Below, in pieces: positions 6,216 to 14,668 of a stretch of 21,278 nt of DNA; positions within the stretch are counted from its first letter, which is position 1; each line of letters begins with the position of its first letter. A model generated the notes under the pieces. The model was not told the DNA's origin, searched no databases, and saw only the letters and a program-made list of their open reading frames with translations. The position numbers and the translations under genes were made by a program. The DNA comes from an uncultured Bacteroidales bacterium (GTDB taxonomy: Bacteria > Bacteroidota > Bacteroidia > Bacteroidales > Paludibacteraceae). The stretch covers positions 1-21,278 of the forward strand of contig CAMHEP010000010.1 of the NCBI GenBank assembly GCA_946184195.1, in the 5' to 3' direction.

Positions 6216-8225
6216 ATGGAAGAGCAAATTAACAACATCGACGAACAACAAGAGAAGTATGATGGTTCGAGTATTCAAGTGCTCGAAGGATTAGAGGCGG
6301 TACGTAAGCGTCCCGCCATGTACATTGGTGATATCTCGCAGAAGGGTCTGCACCACTTGGTTTATGAGGTGGTGGATAACTCAATAGATGAGGCTTTGGC
6401 GGGTTTCTGTAATGAGATAGCCGTTCATATTAATCAGGATAATAGCATCACCGTCCAAGATAATGGCCGTGGTATACCTGTGGATATGCATCCGAAGGAG
6501 CATCGTTCGGCATTGGAAGTGGTCATGACGGTGTTACATGCCGGTGGTAAGTTTAATAAGGACTCTTACAAGGTGTCCGGAGGTCTCCATGGTGTGGGTG
6601 TTAGTTGTGTGAATGCGCTATCAACAAAGATGCACGTGGAGGTTTATCGTGATGGTCAGATACATAGTCAGGATTATGCTAAAGGCAAACCATTGGCTCC
6701 TGTGCATGTTATTAGTGAAGCAGAGGCTGTGGGTAATTGGGAGCAAGGTAAGACAGGTACTTTTGTGCAGTTCTGGCCTGATGCCACTATCTTTACAGAG
6801 ACGGTTTATCAATGGGAAATATTGGCTAATCGTATGCGTGAGTTGGCATTCTTGAATGCCGGTATACGTATCATCCTGAAAGATAAACGTGTAGTTCTGG
6901 AAGATGGCTCGTGCAAGAAGGAGATTTTCTATTCGGAGAAGGGCTTGAGTGAGTTTGTTCGTTACATCGATAATACTCGTACCCCGCTTATTTCAGAGGT
7001 TATTCATCTCAACACTGAGAAATATGGTACACCTGTCGAGGTTGCAATGATTTATAATTCCGATTTCAACGAAAATGTTCACTCCTATGTAAACAATATC
7101 AATACCATTGAGGGTGGTACGCACGTAGCAGGATTCCGTGCAGCATTGACGCGTGTGATGAAGAAGTATGCGGAGGATTCTAAACTGTTGGAGAAGGCTA
7201 AACTAAAGGATAAAGAGGGCAATTCTACCATCGATCCGAATGACTTTCGTGAGGGATTAACCGCGGTTATATCGGTTAAGGTTGCAGAGCCGCAGTTCGA
7301 GGGACAGACTAAGACGAAACTTGGTAACTCGGAAGTGGCGGGTATGGTATCCAGTGCAGTGGCTGAGGCATTGACTAATTATCTGGAGGAACATCCTGAT
7401 GATGCCAAACGCATTGTAGAGAAGGTTATTCTGGCTGCTCAGGCTCGTATTGCAGCCCGTAATGCCAGACAGAGCGTGCTCCGTAAGTCCCCGTTGAGTG
7501 GCGGAGGTCTGCCCGGTAAGTTAGCTGATTGTGCCAGCAAAGACCCTGCAGAGTGTGAGCTTTTCCTCGTCGAGGGAGATTCGGCCGGTGGTACAGCTAA
7601 GACCGGTCGTGACCGTCTGCATCAGGCAATCTTGCCACTGCGTGGTAAGATTCTGAATGTGGAGAAAGCTATGGAGCACAAGGTGTTTGAGAGTGAAGAG
7701 GTTCGTAATATCTTTACTGCTCTTGGTATCACTTTTGGTACGGAGGATGACCCCAAGGCATTGAACCTGAGTAAAATACGTTATCACAAAGTGATTATCA
7801 TGGCCGATGCCGATGTTGATGGTGCGCATATTGCTACACTGATCATGACGCTCTTCTTCCGTCATATGAAGGAGGTGATTGAGCAAGGTCACCTCTATAT
7901 AGCAATGGCTCCGCTCTATCTCTGCACCAAGGGTAACGTGAAGGAATATTGCTGGAACGACCAACAACGTCATGATTTCATTATGAAATACGGCGGTGGC
8001 GATGAGAAACAAATTAAGACTCAGCGATATAAAGGTTTGGGTGAGATGTCGGATGAGCAGTTGTGGGAAACGACAATGGACCCCGCTCGTCGTCTATTGA
8101 AGAAGGTGACTATCGAAAATGCTGCAGAGGCAGATCGCACCATCGCTATGTTGATGGGAGATGATGTGGCTCCTCGTCGTGAGTTCATCGAGGAGAACGC
8201 TACTTATGCGAAGATTGACGCTTAA
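6216..8225 (+). CDS. gyrB: DNA gyrase subunit B
   Basis: 669 aa, the short form without the roughly 165-aa insert found in enterobacterial GyrB (804 aa). With GyrA it introduces negative supercoils into DNA using ATP. GHKL ATPase motifs: E51 and N55 in EVVDNSIDEA, D82 in DNGRGI, and GGLHGVG near 122-128. TOPRIM motifs: EGDSAGG starting at E453, PLRGKILN, and DADVDG with D531/D533. The C-terminus has the QRYKGLGEM and D-P-x-R-R-L-L signatures that dock GyrA. I start at the ATG at 6216; the frame runs open upstream to 6033, but that part crosses the promoter and has no family likeness. It is the first gene of an eight-gene plus-strand run. Confidence 0.97.
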   Translation: MEEQINNIDEQQEKYDGSSIQVLEGLEAVRKRPAMYIGDISQKGLHHLVYEVVDNSIDEALAGFCNEIAVHINQDNSITVQDNGRGIPVDMHPKEHRSALEVVMTVLHAGGKFNKDSYKVSGGLHGVGVSCVNALSTKMHVEVYRDGQIHSQDYAKGKPLAPVHVISEAEAVGNWEQGKTGTFVQFWPDATIFTETVYQWEILANRMRELAFLNAGIRIILKDKRVVLEDGSCKKEIFYSEKGLSEFVRYIDNTRTPLISEVIHLNTEKYGTPVEVAMIYNSDFNENVHSYVNNINTIEGGTHVAGFRAALTRVMKKYAEDSKLLEKAKLKDKEGNSTIDPNDFREGLTAVISVKVAEPQFEGQTKTKLGNSEVAGMVSSAVAEALTNYLEEHPDDAKRIVEKVILAAQARIAARNARQSVLRKSPLSGGGLPGKLADCASKDPAECELFLVEGDSAGGTAKTGRDRLHQAILPLRGKILNVEKAMEHKVFESEEVRNIFTALGITFGTEDDPKALNLSKIRYHKVIIMADADVDGAHIATLIMTLFFRHMKEVIEQGHLYIAMAPLYLCTKGNVKEYCWNDQQRHDFIMKYGGGDEKQIKTQRYKGLGEMSDEQLWETTMDPARRLLKKVTIENAAEADRTIAMLMGDDVAPRREFIEENATYAKIDA

Positions 8226-8261
8226 TCATCCCTAGTTGGTGTGCCATGAAATGTATAACCT

Positions 8262-8801
8262 ATGAAGATTGCCGTATATTGTTCTGCTAAAGACACTATC
8301 CCTGAGACCTTTCTGCTTTTAGGAGAAGAACTTGGCGAGTGGATAGGGCATTGTGGGCATACCTTGGTCTATGGAGGTGCGACAGGAGGGTTGATGAGTC
8401 GCGTGAGCGATGCTGCACGCCGAGCAGGAGCAGGGGTGATAGGTGTTGTGCCCCCCAAGGTGATAGCTATGGGACGAAAGGCAAACAACTGTACCGAACT
8501 GGTGGAAGTGGCAGATATGGCGGAGCGTAAACGGCTAATGCGCGAGATGGCAGATTGTTTCGTCTGCTTACCCGGTAGTTATGGCACATTAGATGAGATG
8601 TTTGATGTGATTGCATCGGGTACTGTAGGTGAACATCATAAACCGCTTTTTATTGTCAATCAGGATGGTTTCTATGAATCGCTTCGCAGGCAAATTGAAT
8701 ATATGAAATCGTTACGGTTTATTCCTGCAGAGGAGGCATACCGTCCTACCTTTGTTGAAACATTAGGTGAACTGAAGACATTGTTAGCAACTATATCGTA
8801 A
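8262..8801 (+). CDS. LOG family protein (TIGR00730-like, putative cytokinin riboside 5'-monophosphate phosphoribohydrolase)
   Basis: 179 aa, Rossmann fold. Motifs in order: a VYCSAKD nucleotide-binding start, LVYGGATGGLM (residues 35-45), GVVPP, ERKRLM (88-93), and LPGSYGTLDEM (103-113). LOG proteins cleave N6-modified AMP or AMP to the base and ribose 5-phosphate. The canonical catalytic signature is PGGxGTxxE; here it is PGSYGTLDE, with the second Gly changed to Ser and the terminal Glu (E112) kept. YGGA-GGLM likewise differs slightly from the usual GGGxxGLMG. Activity is likely but not certain. It lies 36 bp after gyrB and 32 bp before the next gene, on the same strand. Confidence 0.88.
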   Translation: MKIAVYCSAKDTIPETFLLLGEELGEWIGHCGHTLVYGGATGGLMSRVSDAARRAGAGVIGVVPPKVIAMGRKANNCTELVEVADMAERKRLMREMADCFVCLPGSYGTLDEMFDVIASGTVGEHHKPLFIVNQDGFYESLRRQIEYMKSLRFIPAEEAYRPTFVETLGELKTLLATIS

Positions 8802-8833
8802 ACTTAACAATATATAACCAAGAAAATTCTATT

Positions 8834-10150
8834 ATGAATCTGTTTTTCAAAAGACTAACCGGTCAACTCCATTCGACAGACCGTATGGAGCGTGATATCT
8901 TGGCAGAAGAGGAGCGCATAGCCCGCTATCGTCAAGTGGAGAAATCTCCCGAGTTGAAGGAGTATCTGGAGCTCAAAAAAATGGTTGAGAGCAAAGAGTT
9001 CCAGCAGAAGAAGTATAACCTAATCCACACCAAGTTCAAAAGTACCCCTACGTACCAGACTATCAAGTCGTATAAGGACTTGTTGCACGATAGGAATCTG
9101 CAGCATTACTTGGAGATAAAGGACAGCAAGATGCTGAAGGATTATCTCGCCTTCCGTGCTTCGGAGAATTATATAAAGTTGCAGAGCCCTAAGGAGGTTC
9201 GTAACTCGATGGAATTGAAGCAGATGGCAGCTTTCGAAAAGTCGAAAGATTATAAAAATTATCTGCAGTACAAGGATTCCAAGGTACCTGCACGTTTCCA
9301 ACAGTTGGTGGATGAGGTGGCCACGGAGGAGTATAAGAAAGATTATGCTTTCTGGAGCAATCCTAATCGTTGGAAAACTACGGATGAGTACCAGCAAGAA
9401 GTCCGTTATAAGCGTTTGGCTGTAATGCCTGATATCAAGTTCTACCTCCAACAGGATGTGGCCACTATTGAACAGCAGGAGCAATGGCACGCTACGTTTG
9501 TTGAAGAAGGTGAATGGCTTCGCTTGTCTGAGTCTAAATGGAAAGCGGGTTTCTACTATACTAATCCCAAATTGATACGCCAACACTCATTCGCTAACGA
9601 ACAGCAGGCTAATAATGATGGTAAGAATGTGGGAACACTGGATGGAAACATGCAGATTTTTACCAAGCAAGAGAAAGTGGCTGCCCGGGCATGGGATGCT
9701 AAGAAGGGTTTTATTACTAAGGATTTTGACTATACCTCTGATATCGTTCAAACGGCAGAATCTTTCCGTCAGAAAGAGGGACTTTTCATGGCCAAGTTAC
9801 GTGTGGATGGGGCTATTCATCATGCTTTGTGGTTAGGCTCTGGCGAGCGTACCCCGATGACGAGTCTTTTCCACTATAATGGCAAGCATATCACCATGGG
9901 CAATTATGGCCCCAAAGGTTTTGATGGCACGGTAGTTAAAGGTGTTTCTGCGTCTACATACTATATCTATTCACTACGTTGGACGGAACGTGAGATGATA
10001 TGGTATGTGAATAATGTAGAGGTCTTCCGTACATCTCGTGACTTGCCTCAAGAAAAACTCTTCTTGGCACTATCGTCTTTCATTGATGAACATCAACGTC
10101 CGTCAGAAGGGCAATTTAAAATTGCATGGATTCGCGTATACGAAAAATAA
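8834..10150 (+). CDS. Uncharacterised protein: N-terminal helical repeats plus degenerate GH16-like (concanavalin-fold) domain
   Basis: 438 aa, no signal peptide and no membrane segment, so probably cytoplasmic. Residues 38-158 are charged and Tyr/Lys-rich and show a short repeat roughly of the form S-x-x-(L/Y/F)-K-x-Y-L-x-x-K: SPELKEYLELKK (38), DRNLQHYLEIK (86), SKMLKDYLAFR (98), SKDYKNYLQYK (137), with weaker copies between and near 197. Residues about 280-438 follow a GH16/LamG jelly roll: GFITKDFDYTS, EGLFMAKLRV, HHALWLGSGE, YIYSLRWTEREMIWYVNN and the terminal AWIRVYEK. In GH16 the ExDxxE catalytic motif follows the WL strand; here that position reads RTPMTSLFHYNG with none of the acids. 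It lies 12 bp before kdsA. No function is assigned; a carbohydrate- or LPS-precursor-binding role is only a guess. Confidence 0.75.
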   Translation: MNLFFKRLTGQLHSTDRMERDILAEEERIARYRQVEKSPELKEYLELKKMVESKEFQQKKYNLIHTKFKSTPTYQTIKSYKDLLHDRNLQHYLEIKDSKMLKDYLAFRASENYIKLQSPKEVRNSMELKQMAAFEKSKDYKNYLQYKDSKVPARFQQLVDEVATEEYKKDYAFWSNPNRWKTTDEYQQEVRYKRLAVMPDIKFYLQQDVATIEQQEQWHATFVEEGEWLRLSESKWKAGFYYTNPKLIRQHSFANEQQANNDGKNVGTLDGNMQIFTKQEKVAARAWDAKKGFITKDFDYTSDIVQTAESFRQKEGLFMAKLRVDGAIHHALWLGSGERTPMTSLFHYNGKHITMGNYGPKGFDGTVVKGVSASTYYIYSLRWTEREMIWYVNNVEVFRTSRDLPQEKLFLALSSFIDEHQRPSEGQFKIAWIRVYEK

Positions 10151-10162
10151 AAATAATTAGTT

Positions 10163-10972
10163 ATGACATATCCTGCAAATATTCACATGGGCAGTCATCA
10201 AGGGTTCACGCTCATTGCCGGACCTTGTGCCATTGAGAATAGAGATATCGTTCTGCAAACTGCTGATACACTGCGAGAAGTGTGTCAGCAGTTGTGCATT
10301 CAATTGATATTCAAGTCCTCGTACGATAAGGCTAATCGCACCTCGATGAGTTCTCGTGGTGTCGGTATGGAGGAAGGATTAAAGATTTTGCAGGAGGTGA
10401 AGGATCAGTTTGGTTTACCTATTCTCACAGATGTGCATGAGTCGTGGCAATGTGCTCCGGTTTCTGAGGTCGCCGATGTTTTGCAAATACCAGCTTTCCT
10501 CTCTCGCCAAACGGACTTACTCTTGGCTGCAGCTAAGACAGGTCGTATCGTGAATGTGAAAAAAGGTCAGTTTATGGCACCATGGGATATGAAAGGTGCT
10601 GTGGACAAGATACATAGCGTAGGCAATGATTATGTATGGTTGACCGAACGTGGAAGTAGTTTCGGCTATGGAAACCTGGTGGTGGATATGACTTCGCTGG
10701 TAGAGATGCGCCGTTTCGGTTGTCCGATAATTTTTGATGCTACTCATTCTGTCCAAAAGCCAAGTAGTCAGGCAGGAGTGACCGGCGGTAACCGCGAGAT
10801 GGTACCTCACCTCATGCGAGCAGCTCTGGCTGTTGGTGTGGATGGTATCTTTTTGGAGGTACACCCTAATCCGGAACAAGCTATATCAGATGCCGCTAAT
10901 CAGGTGCGACTGAGCGAGATAAAGACAATTTTACAAGAGGCTAAACAATATGACTTATTCGCAAAGAGCTAA
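10163..10972 (+). CDS. kdsA: 3-deoxy-8-phosphooctulonate synthase (Kdo-8-P synthase), metal-dependent type
   Basis: 269 aa. It condenses phosphoenolpyruvate with arabinose 5-phosphate to Kdo 8-phosphate, the committed step to the Kdo of lipopolysaccharide. Motifs: LIAGPCAIENRD near the N-terminus, FKSSYDKANRTS, KKGQFMAPWDM, DATHSVQKP and LEVHPNPEQAISDAANQ. C22 in AGPC, the His in DATHS, the Glu in LEVHP and the Asp in SDAANQ are the four metal ligands of the metal-dependent class; the metal-independent class (E. coli) has Asn in place of the Cys. The gene overlaps kdsD by 23 bp, and kdsD makes the arabinose 5-phosphate substrate, so the pair is functionally coherent. Confidence 0.96.
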   Translation: MTYPANIHMGSHQGFTLIAGPCAIENRDIVLQTADTLREVCQQLCIQLIFKSSYDKANRTSMSSRGVGMEEGLKILQEVKDQFGLPILTDVHESWQCAPVSEVADVLQIPAFLSRQTDLLLAAAKTGRIVNVKKGQFMAPWDMKGAVDKIHSVGNDYVWLTERGSSFGYGNLVVDMTSLVEMRRFGCPIIFDATHSVQKPSSQAGVTGGNREMVPHLMRAALAVGVDGIFLEVHPNPEQAISDAANQVRLSEIKTILQEAKQYDLFAKS

Positions 10973-11903
10973 ACAGATATTTGAGGAAGAAATCGTTGAA
11001 CTTACTAAATTGAGTAATTCTATCAGTCCTGATTTCGATCGTGTGGTGGAACTCATCTACCATTGTCGTGGAAAATTGGTCGTCATGGGTATCGGTAAGA
11101 CCGGTATTATTGGACACAAGATAGCATCTTCGCTCGCTTCTACCGGCACTTCTGCTATCTTCGTCAATGCCGCTGAGGCTGTTCACGGCGATCTGGGCAT
11201 GATTAACGGCATGGACATTGTGATGCTGGTTAGCAATAGCGGTTCAACCAACGAGATATTGAATGTGATAGCTCCTCTTCGTAAGATAGGATGTACCCTC
11301 GTGGCGATGACGGGTGACATCGGTTCGCGTTTGGCGCAGGAGTGTGACTATGTTCTTTCCGTGCATGTAGATCATGAGGCATGTCCGCTTGATTTGGCAC
11401 CTTCCACATCAACAACTGCTACGCTGCTCATGGGCGATGCTCTGATGGTGTGTCTCATGGAGAAACGTGCCTTCAAAGCAGAGAACTTTGCTGTTTATCA
11501 CCCAGGAGGAGCTTTAGGAAGGCGGTTGCTTGCCCGAGTGAAAAATAATATGACGACTGCCGTACCGCGTGTGCAACTAACAACAGGATTCCGTGACTTG
11601 GTACATGAGATGTCAGATAAGCATCTGGGTATGACCATGGTATATGACGGAAAACATTGTGTAGGTATCATTACTGATGGCGACTTGCGTCGAGCTATCC
11701 AGCGTTTTGATAATATCACTGATGTGAAGGCGCAGGATGTGATGACACCGTCGTACAAACATATTGACAAAGAGGCCCTCATGAGCGATGCACTCGCTAT
11801 CATGGACCGTTATGATATTACGACCTTGGCTGTTACCGAAAACAAAGATTCCGAAGAGATAATAGGAATTATATCCATTCACCATATTATTAACTTCAAT
11901 TGA
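10950..11903 (+). CDS. kdsD: D-arabinose 5-phosphate isomerase (SIS + two CBS domains)
   Basis: 317 aa. It interconverts ribulose 5-phosphate and arabinose 5-phosphate, supplying KdsA. The SIS sugar-isomerase domain lies at about 40-170 (VMGIGKTGIIGHKIASSLASTG, VSNSGSTNE), with EAVHGDLG near 76-83 as an active-site segment and YHPGGALGRRLL closing the domain. Two CBS motifs fill the C-terminus from about 205, with GIITDGDLRRAI and GIISIHHI. The KpsF/GutQ/KdsD architecture is complete. The ATG at 10950 lies within kdsA; the next downstream Met would cut into the conserved domain, so the 23-bp overlap is accepted. The neighbouring kdsA favours KdsD rather than GutQ as the role. Confidence 0.94.
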   Translation: MTYSQRAKQIFEEEIVELTKLSNSISPDFDRVVELIYHCRGKLVVMGIGKTGIIGHKIASSLASTGTSAIFVNAAEAVHGDLGMINGMDIVMLVSNSGSTNEILNVIAPLRKIGCTLVAMTGDIGSRLAQECDYVLSVHVDHEACPLDLAPSTSTTATLLMGDALMVCLMEKRAFKAENFAVYHPGGALGRRLLARVKNNMTTAVPRVQLTTGFRDLVHEMSDKHLGMTMVYDGKHCVGIITDGDLRRAIQRFDNITDVKAQDVMTPSYKHIDKEALMSDALAIMDRYDITTLAVTENKDSEEIIGIISIHHIINFN

Positions 11904-11912
11904 TTCTTATTT

Positions 11913-13589
11913 ATGCAGGACACCATCACTATCTATTGTAAGAACAACAAGCAGTATTACGACATTAAACGTGGCACTACATTATTGAAAGTCTATCAAC
12001 AGACAGGTATCCAACTGAAATATCCGGTAGTGGCAGCCTTGGTTAATTATAAGATTCAAGACCTCACATTCTTGGTCTATAAACCCAAGGATATTGAGTT
12101 CCTCGATGCCAGCAGTTCATGGGGGATGTGCTGCTATGTGCGAACATTGATGATGGTGATGGCAATGGCTGTTCGTAGACATTATCCCGATGCAGACTTG
12201 CGTGTTGAACATCCTATATCCCGTGGATATTTCTGCCGTTTGCAGTGGAAGAAGAACGTTGAGCCGCAAGATATCACTCCAGAGATGATAGAGACGATAA
12301 AGCGTGATATGCATGATATTATTGTTCAAAATCTGCCCATTGTTACGGAGGAGAAGCAGACGAAGGAAGTTATTCGTCTTTTCCATGAGCGCATGGACGA
12401 TGAGACGACACTCTTTGAAACCTTGGGTAATCCCTATTGTCGCTATTTCCGGATAGGCGATTATATTGATTACTATACGGACGCGCTAATGCCTTCTACG
12501 GGGTATCTCAATGTCTTTGAGTTAGAACCCTACCAAACAGGTATGCTGTTGCGTATACCGAATCGCAATAATCCCACTGAGCTTGAACCTATTATTCCAC
12601 AGGAGAAGATGTTCGGAATATTCAATGAGTATATCGGGTGGAACGAATTGTTGCAAATACGCAATGTAGGACAATTCAACAAGGCATGCAAGAATAATCG
12701 TTCCTTCGAGATGATTAAACTCAGCGAGGCACTCCACGAGAAGAAAATTGCACAGATAGCGGATAGCATCGCCTCTTTGGAGACCCGTCCGCGCTTTATC
12801 ATGATATCCGGTCCCTCTTCTTCCGGTAAGACGACATTCTCTAAACGTTTGGCTATTCAGTTGATGGTGAATAGTATACGTCCCATCACGCTCTCGCTGG
12901 ACAATTACTTCGTGAATCGCGAGGATACTCCACGTGATGAAAATGGAGAATGGGATTTTGAGGACTTGAACGCATTGGATTTGCCTCTGCTCCGTCAACA
13001 GATTCAAGACCTATTGGACGGTAAAGAGATTAAACTACCTACATACAATTTCGAGACAGGTAAACGTGAGTATCGCGGGAATACCTTACAACTCAGCGAT
13101 GATACTATTGTGGTATTAGAAGGCCTGCATGCCTTGAATCCCAATCTGCTGCCGGATATTCCTAAATCGGCCACGTTCAAGATTTTCGTAAGTTGTCTCA
13201 CCACGGTTAATCTTGATAACCACAACTGGATACCGACGACCGATATTCGTCTGCTTCGTCGTATCGTACGCGATTACCGCTATCGTGGCTACTCGGCACG
13301 TGATACCATAGCTCGGTGTCCCAGTGTGCGTCGCGGTGAAGAGAAATGGATATACCCTTATCAGGAGTATGCGGATGTGATGTTCAACTCTGCTCTACTC
13401 TTTGAATTAGCCGTGCTCAAACGCCATGCGGAACCGATGCTCGAGGAGGTGCCAAAGTATTGCGACGAATATAGTGATGCTCATCGTTTGCAGAAATTCC
13501 TTAGTTATTTTGAGTCTATTCCCGAGAAGGAGATTCCGCCTACGTCCTTCCTGCGTGAGTTCGTCGGTGGTAGCTCGTTCCGTTATTAA
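11913..13589 (+). CDS. TGS/ThrRS-like domain fused to uridine kinase-type nucleoside kinase
   Basis: 558 aa. Residues 1-62 form a TGS-like beta-grasp (threonyl-tRNA synthetase N-terminus style). Residues about 63-230 resemble the second additional domain of ThrRS, but the synthetase's HxxxH metal site is not evident. Residues about 290-500 are a phosphoribulokinase/uridine kinase domain with the P-loop GPSSSGKTT (300-308), a Walker B-like segment TIVVLEGLHALNP, and a DNYF (330-333) substrate segment. The same fusion is known in Bacteroidota, Firmicutes and Thermotogota, annotated as nucleoside kinase; its physiological substrate is not obvious from sequence. It is 9 bp after kdsD and 11 bp before the SPOR gene, so co-transcribed. 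Confidence 0.88.
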   Translation: MQDTITIYCKNNKQYYDIKRGTTLLKVYQQTGIQLKYPVVAALVNYKIQDLTFLVYKPKDIEFLDASSSWGMCCYVRTLMMVMAMAVRRHYPDADLRVEHPISRGYFCRLQWKKNVEPQDITPEMIETIKRDMHDIIVQNLPIVTEEKQTKEVIRLFHERMDDETTLFETLGNPYCRYFRIGDYIDYYTDALMPSTGYLNVFELEPYQTGMLLRIPNRNNPTELEPIIPQEKMFGIFNEYIGWNELLQIRNVGQFNKACKNNRSFEMIKLSEALHEKKIAQIADSIASLETRPRFIMISGPSSSGKTTFSKRLAIQLMVNSIRPITLSLDNYFVNREDTPRDENGEWDFEDLNALDLPLLRQQIQDLLDGKEIKLPTYNFETGKREYRGNTLQLSDDTIVVLEGLHALNPNLLPDIPKSATFKIFVSCLTTVNLDNHNWIPTTDIRLLRRIVRDYRYRGYSARDTIARCPSVRRGEEKWIYPYQEYADVMFNSALLFELAVLKRHAEPMLEEVPKYCDEYSDAHRLQKFLSYFESIPEKEIPPTSFLREFVGGSSFRY

Positions 13590-13600
13590 TATTTGTTCGA

Positions 13601-14032
13601 ATGATGAAAATACGTTTATTGGTAGTAGTGGTGACCTTATGTATCTCTATGGGTACGTGGGCACAAAATATTCTCGACTCGATGCCTTATGCCGTTGTGC
13701 ATCAAGATACAGCTATAACTATGCTTCTTGAGAGCAAGAACGGAGGAGCTGAGGCGCATGAGGTTGAGATAGATGGCTATCGGGTGCAGGTCTATTCCTC
13801 GAATCGTCAGCAGGTGGCTAAAGCGGAGGCAATGACATTGGAGCAACGTCTACACCAAAGTTTGGATGTGTCTGTTTATGTGCAGTATATGCCTCCTTTC
13901 TGGAAGGTGCGCTTGGGTGACTTTGTCTCCTACGAACAGGCACAGGAGTATAAGGAGAAAGTGATTGGTATCTTCCCTGAAATCCAAGGAGATACCTATG
14001 TGGTACGTGATAAAATACATGTGATACAATGA
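13601..14032 (+). CDS. Secreted SPOR-domain protein
   Basis: 143 aa. Residues 1-22 are a signal peptide (MMK, hydrophobic core, cleavage after TWA-Q), giving a periplasmic protein; no lipobox Cys is present. Residues about 55-140 form a SPOR repeat: GYRVQVYSSNRQQVAKAEA, YVQYMPPFWKVRLGDFVSYEQAQEY and a closing VVRDKI strand. SPOR domains bind denuded septal peptidoglycan, so a cell-envelope or division role is inferred. The start may be either ATG of the ATGATG at 13601/13604. Its stop overlaps the folE start by 4 bases (ATGA), implying translational coupling although the two products are functionally unrelated. Confidence 0.87.
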   Translation: MMKIRLLVVVVTLCISMGTWAQNILDSMPYAVVHQDTAITMLLESKNGGAEAHEVEIDGYRVQVYSSNRQQVAKAEAMTLEQRLHQSLDVSVYVQYMPPFWKVRLGDFVSYEQAQEYKEKVIGIFPEIQGDTYVVRDKIHVIQ

Positions 14033-14610
14033 ATCTGCAAGCTTTTACTCCCAATGTGGAGACCACCGGTAAGATTGAGTCTCAGGTTTCTGCGGTGTTA
14101 CAATATCTGGGCGAAGATCCCAATAGGGAAGGGCTGAAACGCACTCCCCATCGAGTGGGCGAGTCTTTACAGTTCCTCACCAAAGGCTATCGTGAGGATC
14201 CGGAGGCTATTCTGCGTGCTGCACTCTTTGAGGAAGATTATCGTCAAATGGTGGTGGTCAAAGATATTGATTTTTATTCACTTTGTGAGCATCATATGCT
14301 TCCTTTCTTCGGGAAGGCACATGTCGCATATATTCCAAACGGTAAAATCACCGGCTTAAGTAAGATTGCGCGTGTGGTGGATGTCTTTGCCCGTCGTCTG
14401 CAGGTTCAGGAGCGTATGACAACCCAGATAAAGGAGTGTATACAGAATACGCTCAATCCCCTGGGAGTGATGGTCGTTATTGAGGCTGAGCATCTATGTA
14501 TGCAAATGCGTGGCGTAGAGAAACAACATGCCAAGACGCTAACCAGCGATTTTACGGGGGCTTTTAATCGGCAGGAGACGCGTGAAGAGTTTTTACGACT
14601 GATTCATTAA
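14029..14610 (+). CDS. folE: GTP cyclohydrolase I (type IA)
   Basis: 193 aa. It converts GTP to 7,8-dihydroneopterin triphosphate, the first step of folate synthesis. Zinc ligands are C86 and H89 in SLCEHHMLPF and C157 in EHLCMQMRGV. Other family motifs are GLKRTPHRVG (residues 35-44), VAYIPNGKITGLSKIARVVDVFARRLQVQERMT and the C-terminal FLRLI. Length is typical of bacterial type IA. It is the last gene of the gyrB block and is followed at once by a strong terminator. It overlaps the SPOR gene by 4 bases. Confidence 0.96.
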   Translation: MNLQAFTPNVETTGKIESQVSAVLQYLGEDPNREGLKRTPHRVGESLQFLTKGYREDPEAILRAALFEEDYRQMVVVKDIDFYSLCEHHMLPFFGKAHVAYIPNGKITGLSKIARVVDVFARRLQVQERMTTQIKECIQNTLNPLGVMVVIEAEHLCMQMRGVEKQHAKTLTSDFTGAFNRQETREEFLRLIH

Positions 14611-14623
14611 TCTGTTCGCAGCA

Positions 14624-14668
14624 CTATAAAAAAGAGGAAGGAACCAATGCCTTCCTCTTTTTTTATAG
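14624..14668. terminator. Long bidirectional terminator between folE and porZ-like
   Basis: The left arm 14624-14641 (CTATAAAAAAGAGGAAGG) pairs with the right arm 14650-14668 across an 8-nt loop, with one bulged T. The core is AGAGGAAGG/CCTTCCTCT flanked by A-run and T-run on the two sides, so it works in both directions. The porZ-like stop codon (14663-14665) lies inside the right arm, so the minus-strand gene ends within its own terminator. Confidence 0.93.

Noticed and set aside
5931..6278. Minus-strand ORF of 115 aa over the gyrB leader
   Set aside because: It overlaps proS, the gyrB promoter and gyrB itself; the product is Phe/Leu-rich low-complexity sequence from A/T runs, with no promoter.
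9020..9586. 188-aa minus-strand ORF inside the 438-aa gene
   Set aside because: It is a complement of the Lys/Glu/Tyr-rich repeats (hence Leu/Ile/Phe-rich), entirely inside a well-supported gene.
12522..13007. 161-aa minus-strand ORF inside the nucleoside kinase
   Set aside because: Shadow of a strongly supported coding frame with the P-loop; no recognisable motifs.
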